This document shows, one piece after another, positions 5,952-11,073 of a stretch of DNA of 11,073 nucleotides. Each line of letters begins with the position of its first letter. Within the stretch, counting starts at the first letter, position 1. A model generated the notes under the pieces. The model searched no databases. It worked only from the letters and a program-made list of their open reading frames with translations, and was not told where the DNA came from. The DNA lies in contig JAEWVF010000098.1 in NCBI GenBank assembly GCA_023459215.1, positions 1-11,073 of the forward strand. The letters run 5' to 3'. The position numbers and the translations under genes are program-made. The stretch is from Chloroflexota bacterium (GTDB lineage Bacteria > Chloroflexota > Anaerolineae > Anaerolineales > Villigracilaceae).

Positions 5952-7502
5952 ATGAACCTGGTTTCTGTCCTGCTTGCCCTGCTGCCGGTTGTAATCATCC
6001 TGATCCTGCTCGTCTGGCGGCGAATGCCTGCCGACACGGCTGGGATGATTGGCTGGCTGAGCGCCGCGCTGGTGGCCTGGCTCTACTTCCAGACGCCGAT
6101 GGCCAACACCCTGCTAATCAGCCTGGCGGGCGTAGTGGCTTCCTTCCCGATCACGCTGATGGTCGCCACTTCTTTGCTGCAAATCACGCTGATGAAAGAA
6201 GTCGGGGCCATCGACCGGGTCGTGGCGCTGATTAAAACCATTGCACCGGGCAACCAGGTCGCCCAAATCCTGATTCTCAACATCGGCATTGGCACTTTGC
6301 TGGCGGCCATGGGCGCAACCCCGGTCTCGATCCTGCCGCCGATCATGCTGGCGCTGGGTTACTCGTCCTTTGTGGCCATCGCCCTGCCGGCCCTCGGCTA
6401 CGACGCGCTCTGCACGTATGCCCTGCTCGGCATCCCGGTGGTGGTTTTTTCGAACTTTGTCGGCCTGCCGGTCAACGAAGTCGGTGGGCTTTTTGCGCGC
6501 TTCATGCCGGTCATCAGCACCTGTATCGCCCTGGCCATGCTCTGGATTGTCGGCGGATGGAAACTGCTCTGGCGCGGATTGTTCCCAACCGTGCTTTCGG
6601 GCCTGACCGCCGGTTTTATCGCAATTGGCATGAACGAACTGGGGATGGTGACGTTAACGGGCGTTGCCGCCGGTCTGGGCGTGGTCGCCGTCATGCTGGC
6701 CTATCTCAAGCTGACGGGACAGACTCTCATCGACCGGGGCCTGCTGACCGGTGCTGACAAATCCGCCGAGGCGAAGATGTCGCTCGCGGCTGCCACCTCC
6801 CCCTGGATTTTGCTGACCGTCTTTGCCCTGCTGGTCAACGCCCCCTTCCTGCCCTTCTTCAACCTGACCTTCAGCCAATGGGCCATGCCGCTTGAAATTA
6901 TTCCCGGCGCGCCTGAAAAAGTGCGCCTGTTCTGGCAGGCCTACTTCTGGATTTTGGTCAGCACCCTGGCGGCCTTGCCCTGGCTGAAACCGAGCAAAGC
7001 CCAACTGACCGTTTCGCTGCAACGCTGGCTCAAACGCGCCCCGCGCCCGATGCTGGCCTCGGCGGTTTTCTTTGCGATTGCCTTCATCATCAACCATTCC
7101 GGCAAAAACGCCGACTGGCAACTGCTTGATCCGGCCAACAACATGGTTTTTGTCGTTGCCGACGCCGCCACCCGCGCTTTTGGCGGATTCTACCCGGCAG
7201 TGGCGCCCTTCCTGGGGCTTTTGGCCGGTTTCATCAGCGGCTCCGAGGCTTCGGCCATCGCCATGCTGACGGCCATCCACCTTTCGACGGCTGAAAAAAT
7301 CGGCGCGGTTGGCCTGCTGATTGCCGCCGCCAGCGGAATCGGCGGCGGGCTGGCCAGCGTCATCTCACCGGCCAAACTGCAAAACGCCGCCGCCAGCATC
7401 GACCGCATCGGCGAGGAAAGCGCCGTCCTGCGTGTGACCTTCGTCATCTCGCTGGTCATCACCGCGGTTGCGGCAGTCATGACCCTGCTCTGGGCTTTTT
7501 AG
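5952..7502 (+). CDS. lctP: L-lactate permease (LctP/GlcA family)
   Basis: A 516-residue secondary transporter predicted to take up L-lactate (and possibly glycolate) with protons across the cytoplasmic membrane. It is hydrophobic throughout, with about twelve or more membrane segments beginning at residue 3. Family marks: LLAAMGATPVSILPPIML (116-133), LGYSSFVAIALPALGYDA (135-152), SGSEASAIAML (429-439) and the conserved ISPAKLQNAAASIDRIG block from I471. Length is close to the family norm. The start is fixed by AAGGAG. The E2 gene follows 60 bases downstream on the same strand, and lactate feeds pyruvate oxidation, so a joint catabolic role is plausible. No lactate dehydrogenase gene is visible. 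Confidence 0.92.
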   Translation: MNLVSVLLALLPVVIILILLVWRRMPADTAGMIGWLSAALVAWLYFQTPMANTLLISLAGVVASFPITLMVATSLLQITLMKEVGAIDRVVALIKTIAPGNQVAQILILNIGIGTLLAAMGATPVSILPPIMLALGYSSFVAIALPALGYDALCTYALLGIPVVVFSNFVGLPVNEVGGLFARFMPVISTCIALAMLWIVGGWKLLWRGLFPTVLSGLTAGFIAIGMNELGMVTLTGVAAGLGVVAVMLAYLKLTGQTLIDRGLLTGADKSAEAKMSLAAATSPWILLTVFALLVNAPFLPFFNLTFSQWAMPLEIIPGAPEKVRLFWQAYFWILVSTLAALPWLKPSKAQLTVSLQRWLKRAPRPMLASAVFFAIAFIINHSGKNADWQLLDPANNMVFVVADAATRAFGGFYPAVAPFLGLLAGFISGSEASAIAMLTAIHLSTAEKIGAVGLLIAAASGIGGGLASVISPAKLQNAAASIDRIGEESAVLRVTFVISLVITAVAAVMTLLWAF

Positions 7503-7516
7503 GATAAAATTTATCC
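7502..7516. promoter_or_regulatory. 15-base palindrome after the permease gene
   Basis: GGATAAAATTTATCC is a perfect 7-1-7 palindrome whose first base is the last base of the permease stop codon. It lies 46 bases before the E2 start. It may be an operator for E2 or a weak RNA hairpin; no T tract follows. Confidence 0.4.
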
Positions 7517-7562
7517 GATTGATAAGCGCCTGGTGTTCACTTGACAGGAAAAGGAGAGATTC

Positions 7563-8888
7563 ATGCCAACCAAAGTGCTTGTGCCCCGCCTAGGCGAGGG
7601 CGTCGAGGAAGTGACCGTCACCAAATGGCTCAAAGCCGTTGGCGACCCGGTCAACGAGTTGGAAGCATTACTGGAAGTCAACACCGATAAAGTCGATACC
7701 GAAATCCCGGCCCCGGCCTCGGGCGTTTTGCTGCAAATCCTGCTGGCGGAAGGGGTCAATGCCAAAGTGGGCGATGTGCTGGCTGTGATCGGTCAAGCTG
7801 GTGATGAGGTCTCAGGTGTGGAGGTGTCAGGTGCTCAAAAAGCAAGTGCGCCGGTATCCAGCCCCGCATCTGTGGCAGCCAACCTGGCGTCTGATACGTC
7901 GCACTCAGCACAGGAACTTGGCTTTATCTCACCGGTGGTGGCAAAAATCGCTGCCGAAAGCGGGATCAACCTGTCACAGGTCAGAGGCACAGGATTAAAC
8001 GGACGCATCACCAAAAATGACGTCCTTCAGTTCATAGAGAGTAGAAAAACAGAGAACAGTGGCATGCCACCTTCCAACCAGCCAACCGGTCTCGATACGC
8101 CGCAAAACCGGCGGCTACTCGACCTACATCCAACCACCCAGCCTTCTCACCTGACACCTGCCCTGAGCGTAGCCGAAGGGCCTGACACCTCCTCACCTGA
8201 CACCCTCCTGCCCCACACCTCCATCCGGCGCGCCATCGCCAGGCACATGGTTGAATCGAAACAGACCTCGCCGCATGTGCTGACCGTTATGGAAGCCGAC
8301 CTGTCCCGCGTCATCGCTCACCGCGCCGCCAACAAGGACGCTTTCGCCCGCGACGGCGTCAACCTGACCTTTACCGCCTACTTCATGCAAGCCATCGTCG
8401 CCGGACTGAAAGCCTACCCGGGAGTCAATTCATCCTGGAGCGACGAGGGCATTCTCCTGCATAAGGCTATCAATCTCGGCATGGCCACCTCGCTCGGCGA
8501 AGATGGGCTGATTGTCCCGGTCATCAAAAACGCCGATGCGCTCTCCCTGCTCGGCATGGCCCGCGCGATAAACGATCTCGCCAATCGCGCCCGTGCCCGC
8601 AAACTGGCCCCCGACGAAGTTAGGGGCGGCACCTTCACCCTGACTAATCACGGCATCAGCGGCTCACTGTTCGCCTTCCCGGTCATCAACCAGCCGCAAT
8701 GCGGCATTCTCGGGATTGGCGCACTGCAAAAAAGGGTTGTGGTTGTCAGCGATGAGCTGGGCCGCGAAAGCATCGCCATCCGCCCGATGATTTATCTCTC
8801 CTTCGTCTTCGACCACCGCATCCTGGACGGCGCTTCCGCCGACTGGTTCCTGGCCAAGGTCAAGGAAACGCTGGAGAAATGGGCATAA
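7563..8888 (+). CDS. Dihydrolipoyl acyltransferase (E2) of a 2-oxo acid dehydrogenase complex
   Basis: A 441-residue E2 subunit that carries acyl groups on lipoyl-lysine and transfers them to CoA. Domains in order: one lipoyl domain (about 1-77) with the lipoylation site K43 in EVNTDKVDTEIPA; a linker; the peripheral subunit-binding domain (121-158) with SPVVAKIAAESGINLSQV and GTGLNGRITKNDV; a second linker (159-218); and the catalytic domain (219-441) ending in FDHRILDG (416-423), with H418 and D422 as catalytic residues. AAGGAG lies six bases before the ATG. The substrate (pyruvate, branched-chain oxo acids, 2-oxoglutarate or acetoin) cannot be decided, since E1 and E3 genes are not in the window. 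Both linkers contain DNA repeats: a 15-bp tandem in the first and intergenic-type repeats in the second, translated as LLDLHPTTQP and PALSVAEGPDTSSPDT. Linker length stays within the family range, so function is likely kept. Confidence 0.93.
   Translation: MPTKVLVPRLGEGVEEVTVTKWLKAVGDPVNELEALLEVNTDKVDTEIPAPASGVLLQILLAEGVNAKVGDVLAVIGQAGDEVSGVEVSGAQKASAPVSSPASVAANLASDTSHSAQELGFISPVVAKIAAESGINLSQVRGTGLNGRITKNDVLQFIESRKTENSGMPPSNQPTGLDTPQNRRLLDLHPTTQPSHLTPALSVAEGPDTSSPDTLLPHTSIRRAIARHMVESKQTSPHVLTVMEADLSRVIAHRAANKDAFARDGVNLTFTAYFMQAIVAGLKAYPGVNSSWSDEGILLHKAINLGMATSLGEDGLIVPVIKNADALSLLGMARAINDLANRARARKLAPDEVRGGTFTLTNHGISGSLFAFPVINQPQCGILGIGALQKRVVVVSDELGRESIAIRPMIYLSFVFDHRILDGASADWFLAKVKETLEKWA
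7806..7835 (+). repeat. 15-bp tandem repeat in the E2 first linker
   Basis: GAGGTCTCAGGTGTG (7806-7820) is followed by GAGGTGTCAGGTGCT (7821-7835), identical at 12 of 15 positions and in frame, encoding EVSGV then EVSGA (82-91). The second unit shares GTGTCAGG with the tract at 1611-1634. Confidence 0.7.
8088..8124 (+). repeat. Palindromic dispersed-type repeat inside the E2 coding sequence
   Basis: The stretch begins GGTCTCGATACGCCG and ends CGGCGGCTACTCGACC. CGCCG (8098-8102) pairs with CGGCG (8109-8113) around CAAAAC, and TCGA occurs on both flanks. Its form resembles a class of short hairpin repeats that I recall from intergenic regions of Chloroflexota and other genomes. Here it is read in frame within the linker before the catalytic domain. 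Confidence 0.55.
8146..8204 (+). repeat. CCTGACACC repeats flanking a CCCTGAGCGTAGCCGAAGGG element in E2
   Basis: CTCACCTGACACC occurs exactly at 8146-8158 and 8192-8204, with a further CCTGACACC at 8181-8189. Between the first and second copies lies CCCTGAGCGTAGCCGAAGGG (8161-8180), a hairpin-forming word with CCCT/AGGG ends that I recall as a common dispersed intergenic repeat. The whole tract is in frame and encodes the last part of the E2 linker (about residues 196-214). Confidence 0.65.
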
Positions 8889-8939
8889 CAAAAGTAATAC
8901 TTTTTGACAACCATAATTGACAAAAAGTATTACTTTTTG
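8889..8939. promoter_or_regulatory. Two palindromic operator-like sites upstream of the ATPase gene
   Basis: The right site, CAAAAAGTATTACTTTTTG (8921-8939), is a perfect 9-1-9 palindrome. The left site (8889-8906) is the same with one A missing; its core AAAAGTA-A-TACTTTT is 7-1-7. Their centres (8897 and 8930) are 33 bp apart, about three helical turns. The right site covers the whole spacer between the -35 and -10 boxes, so bound protein would block transcription. The two sites also pair with each other as a 17-bp stem, extended by three more pairs after one mismatch. It is too AT-rich to be a good terminator for E2. Confidence 0.7.
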
Positions 8940-8945
8940 TAGAAT
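8917..8945 (+). promoter_or_regulatory. Consensus promoter giving a leaderless ATPase mRNA
   Basis: TTGACA (8917-8922), a 17-base spacer and TAGAAT (8940-8945) form a near-consensus sigma70-type promoter. Six bases later comes the ATG at 8952, which is where transcription should start. No Shine-Dalgarno is present. A second TTGACA at 8904-8909 is too far from the -10 box. Confidence 0.8.
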
Positions 8946-8951
8946 ATATTC

Positions 8952-10121
8952 ATGATAATCGAGCGAAATATTTACCCCGCAATTGAAAGTGTGCTAGCTG
9001 CCCCGGAGGCCATTGTTATTACAGGTATGCGCCGGGTTGGAAAAACCACCCTGCTTAAGACCATTCTGGAGCGTCTCGGCTCATCCAACAAGATTTATCT
9101 TGATCTTGAAAACCCGCGTAACCAACTTTATTTCGAGCAAACCGATTACGATGCCATTTTTGCCAATCTGCAATTGCTTGGCTTGAGCAAAAACGAGCGC
9201 ATGTACGTTTTTCTCGATGAAATTCAGCGTGTCAAGAACATTCCATCGGCGGTCAAATACCTGCTAGATACCTATGGAATTAAGTTCATCTTGAGCGGTT
9301 CATCTAGCTATTATCTGAAAAACCAATTCTCCGAATCACTTGCCGGACGCAAATACATCTTTGAACTTCATCCACTTAGCTTTAATGAGTTTTTACAAAC
9401 AAAAAAATTGCCCCCCGCCCCGCCTGTAAACCCCGACACAGCAGTGACCCAGGCGCACTATGAAACCTACAAAGCCAGCCTGGATGAATACTTACTGTTT
9501 GGAGGTTTTCCAGGCGTAGTCCAGAAAACCAGCCTGTCAGAAAAAAAAGCCGCGCTCGAAGATATTTTCACGTCGTATTACCAGCTCGAAGTCCTGCAAA
9601 TGAGCGATTTCCGCAAGAGCCACAAAATCCGCGACTTGCTTTTGCTCCTCCTTGAACGTACCGGTTCAAAAATCGAACTCTCCAAACTCTCAAGCCTGCT
9701 GGGGTTGGCGCGTGAAACAGTAAGCGATTATCTAGCCTTCCTGCAAGGCACTTACTTTATTCACCTTGTTCCGCCTTTCTCCACCAACCGCGACGTTGAA
9801 ATTCGCAAGGCTCCAAAACTTTATGTTTGCGATCCCGGTCTGGCGCGGCATTTTGCCCAACTGGATGAAGGCGCGCTGTTTGAGAATGCCGTTTACTGCA
9901 ATTTACACCCCAAAAACCACGTTCAGTATTACCAGCGCAAAAATGGGCTTGAAATCGACTTCATTTTTGAAAATTGCGGCTACGAGGTTAAACTCCACCC
10001 GCACAAGGATGATGTTCGTAAAGCGCAAGCTTTGGGAGCCGAAATCAACCTAACTACAACCCAGATTATCGCACGCGATTATGTGCCGCTTCCTGGGGTT
10101 ATCAATCTCTTCAACCTATGA
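8952..10121 (+). CDS. AAA-family ATPase with DUF4143 C-terminal domain
   Basis: A 389-residue protein of the common AAA/DUF4143 type. The N-terminal ATPase domain has Walker A GMRRVGKTT (25-33), Walker B MYVFLDEIQ (84-92, D89-E90), a sensor-like FILSGSSS (112-119) and LAGRKYIFELHPLSFNEFL (130-148). A winged-helix-like segment lies at about 239-265 (SKLSSLLGLARETVSDYL). The C-terminal DUF4143 domain shows LYVCDPGLARHF (290-301), then ENAVYCNL, and a PDDEXK-like pattern LEID (D336) with YEVK (344-347). The family is widespread, often mobile, and has no settled function. Base use is visibly AT-richer than the genes on either side, and the gene has its own operator-covered promoter, suggesting acquisition by transfer. 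It overlaps the methyltransferase gene by ATGA. The start is fixed by the promoter-to-ATG spacing and conserved N-terminal sequence. Confidence 0.93.
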   Translation: MIIERNIYPAIESVLAAPEAIVITGMRRVGKTTLLKTILERLGSSNKIYLDLENPRNQLYFEQTDYDAIFANLQLLGLSKNERMYVFLDEIQRVKNIPSAVKYLLDTYGIKFILSGSSSYYLKNQFSESLAGRKYIFELHPLSFNEFLQTKKLPPAPPVNPDTAVTQAHYETYKASLDEYLLFGGFPGVVQKTSLSEKKAALEDIFTSYYQLEVLQMSDFRKSHKIRDLLLLLLERTGSKIELSKLSSLLGLARETVSDYLAFLQGTYFIHLVPPFSTNRDVEIRKAPKLYVCDPGLARHFAQLDEGALFENAVYCNLHPKNHVQYYQRKNGLEIDFIFENCGYEVKLHPHKDDVRKAQALGAEINLTTTQIIARDYVPLPGVINLFNL

Positions 10122-10723
10122 CAAACTTCGACCAACGCGCCAAAGAGTGGGACTCCGACCCCAAGAAAGTGGAACGCGCCCGCATCGTGGCGGACGCCAT
10201 TCGCGCCAATCTCCCCAAACGCCCCGGCCTGACCGGCCTCGAAATCGGCTGCGGCACCGGCCTGCTCAGCTTCGCCCTGCAAGATGATTTCGCCCACATC
10301 ACCCTGGCGGATACTTCCCAGGGAATGCTGGAGGTGCTGGCTGCCAAAATAGCGGATGCCAATCTGGGGCATTTCAGCCCCACTCGGCTGGATCTGGCCT
10401 CCGACCCGCTGCCTACCTTCCGTTTCGATGCCACCTACTCGCTGATGACCCTTCACCACATCCCCGACACCGATACCTTCCTGCGCCGTTCCCATGAAAT
10501 TCTCAACCCTGGCGGCCAGCTTTTCATCGCCGACCTGGATGCCGAAGACGGCACTTTCCACACCGACGGCACAAGCGATGTGCATTTGGGTTTTCAGCGC
10601 GATGAACTGCAAAGGCGGGCAGAAGTGGTCGGGTTCAGGAACGTGCAATTCTCAACAGTTTTTACCATCCACAAAAACGAGCACGACTACCCAATTTTCA
10701 TGTTGGTGGCGCAAAAAATCTGA
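10118..10723 (+). CDS. Class I SAM-dependent methyltransferase
   Basis: A 201-residue cytoplasmic methyltransferase with a Rossmann-like fold. Motif I is GLEIGCGTGLLSF (40-52), an acidic residue after beta-2 is D65 (ITLADTSQGM), the motif II/III region is FRFDATYSLMTLHHI (101-115), and PGGQLFIADLD (131-141) is the post-III strand. The N-terminal FDQRAKEWDSDPKKVERA (4-21) is typical of a subgroup with unknown small-molecule substrates; the C-terminal half has HxD-like histidines but no recognisable metal site. The ATG shares bases with the ATPase stop (ATGA) and there is no separate ribosome site, so translation probably depends on the upstream gene. Its GC-rich codon use matches the chromosome and not the ATPase. 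A terminator begins at the stop codon. Confidence 0.9.
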   Translation: MTNFDQRAKEWDSDPKKVERARIVADAIRANLPKRPGLTGLEIGCGTGLLSFALQDDFAHITLADTSQGMLEVLAAKIADANLGHFSPTRLDLASDPLPTFRFDATYSLMTLHHIPDTDTFLRRSHEILNPGGQLFIADLDAEDGTFHTDGTSDVHLGFQRDELQRRAEVVGFRNVQFSTVFTIHKNEHDYPIFMLVAQKI

Positions 10724-10744
10724 GCGGCTAAGCCGCTCTTTTTT
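10722..10744 (+). terminator. Intrinsic terminator after the methyltransferase gene
   Basis: GAGCGGC (10722-10728) pairs with GCCGCTC (10732-10738) around TAA, followed by six T residues (10739-10744). The stem starts inside the TGA stop codon. This closes the ATPase-methyltransferase unit. Confidence 0.92.
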
Positions 10745-10772
10745 GGCTCTCTGGGATTTACTGTAAAAACCC

Positions 10773-10870
10773 GTACGCGGAACACACGGAATTGACGGAA
10801 ACGCACGGAAAGGGCTTTTTAAACAATGATTTATCCGTGTTTCTCTGTGTTTTCCGCGTTTTCCGTGTAC
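10773..10870. repeat. Long imperfect inverted repeat with CACGGAA-type units
   Basis: The left arm (10773-10812) starts GTACGCGGAACACACGGAA and the right arm (10831-10870) ends CCGCGTTTTCCGTGTAC; aligned without gaps, roughly 28 of 40 positions are complementary. Both arms contain tandem ACGGAAA/TTTCCGT units. An 18-base AT-rich centre separates them. The unit resembles CGTGTTTTCC-type dispersed repeats that I recall from other bacterial genomes. No ORF is supported here. Confidence 0.6.
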
Positions 10871-10917
10871 AAAAAATACCCACCCCGGAGATTCCCAAAG
10901 ACCCTCTTTTTTTGCAA

Positions 10918-10946
10918 TTGATTTAGAACAAATATTCTGCTAAAAT
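10918..10946 (+). promoter_or_regulatory. Promoter upstream of the transposase gene
   Basis: TTGATT (10918-10923), 17 bases, TAAAAT (10941-10946). Start of transcription would be near 10953, giving a leader of about 52 bases that contains the whole hairpin at 10962-11000. Confidence 0.6.
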
Positions 10947-10961
10947 AAAGTATTTACTCAC

Positions 10962-11000
10962 ACCCTATCGGGCAGAGTGATGAATTTGGTAAGATAGGGT
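10962..11000 (+). promoter_or_regulatory. Leader hairpin hiding the transposase ribosome binding site
   Basis: ACCCTATC (10962-10969) and GATAGGGT (10993-11000) pair perfectly around a 23-base loop. The only Shine-Dalgarno-like bases, AGGG (10996-10999), five bases before the ATG at 11005, lie within the right arm and would be covered when the hairpin forms. Confidence 0.5.
10980..10997 (+). other. Possible five-codon leader ORF
   Basis: ATG AAT TTG GTA AGA TAG begins in the hairpin loop and stops inside its right arm, seven bases before the transposase ATG. Translating it would open the hairpin. No strong ribosome site precedes it, so this may be chance. Confidence 0.25.
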
Positions 11001-11004
11001 CAAG

Positions 11005-11073
11005 ATGACCCGACAAGACCTGACCCATTTGAGCAATGATGAATTGATCGATCTGGTGCTTGAGAAACAAGCC
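11005..11073 (+). CDS. IS66-like transposase, N-terminal fragment at window edge
   Basis: Twenty-three codons are visible, starting MTRQDLTHLSNDELIDLVLE and running off the window. The pattern L-S-N-D-E-L-I-x-L-V-L-x-K-Q-A matches the N-terminus of IS66-family TnpC proteins, which continues into a leucine-zipper coiled coil. A TAA at 10990-10992 in the same frame shows that the ATG at 11005 is the first possible ATG start. If correct, the insertion sequence's left end lies between about 10745 and 10960, but I cannot identify a terminal inverted repeat without the right end. A different protein with a similar helix remains possible. Confidence 0.6.
   Translation, partial: MTRQDLTHLSNDELIDLVLEKQA

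Noticed and set aside
6654..7280. 208-residue minus-strand frame inside the lactate permease gene
   Set aside because: Gly/Gln-rich antisense translation with no motif; the permease reading is well supported.
8146..8204. CRISPR-like array
   Set aside because: Repeats of 9-13 bases at uneven spacing inside a coding sequence, no spacers of regular size and no cas genes.
8889..8939. Intrinsic terminator for the E2 gene
   Set aside because: The stem is almost all A and T, and the T runs are inside it, with no tract after; its overlap with a consensus promoter fits operators better.
10745..10960. Integron attC site
   Set aside because: The foldback lacks the GTTRRRY/RYYYAAC core sites, and no integrase is in view.

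Overview
The window looks like chromosomal DNA from a GC-rich bacterium. Gene types, short dispersed palindromic repeats in gaps and even inside a coding region, and promoters placed for leaderless mRNAs together suggest a Chloroflexota (Anaerolineae-like) genome. That placement is inference; there is no rRNA or marker gene to confirm it.

Layout. The first 87 bases are the 3' end of an ABC transporter gene on the + strand, whose stop codon overlaps that of a convergent minus-strand cluster. Read in its own direction (5870 down to 84) this cluster encodes a UPF0104-type membrane protein, a zinc-less MDR dehydrogenase, a cation/proton antiporter with a TrkA-C domain, a ComB-type phosphatase, a QueD/PTPS-like protein and a GT4 glycosyltransferase. 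All gaps are short, one pair overlaps, and three gaps hold perfect hairpins. A divergent promoter region (5871-5951) separates it from a + strand pair: L-lactate permease, then the E2 subunit of a 2-oxo acid dehydrogenase complex. Lactate import and oxo-acid oxidation fit together metabolically, but no E1 or E3 gene is in view.

Right side. A strong promoter with two palindromic operator-like sites drives an AAA/DUF4143 ATPase gene that starts at the predicted transcription start (leaderless) and looks AT-richer than its neighbours. It overlaps a class I SAM methyltransferase gene by ATGA, and a clear intrinsic terminator follows. The last stretch holds a long imperfect inverted repeat, a promoter, a hairpin that would hide a ribosome binding site, and the first 23 codons of an IS66-like transposase cut by the window edge.

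Most interesting points: the double palindrome plus leaderless promoter of the ATPase gene, with a similar site at the 5.9 kb divergent promoter; the E2 interdomain linker apparently built from intergenic-type repeats; and the co-location of a divergent PTPS-like protein with an MDR reductase and a glycosyltransferase, which could make a modified pterin (hypothesis). No gene-free stretch exceeds 300 bases; the longest, 10724-11004, is described feature by feature.
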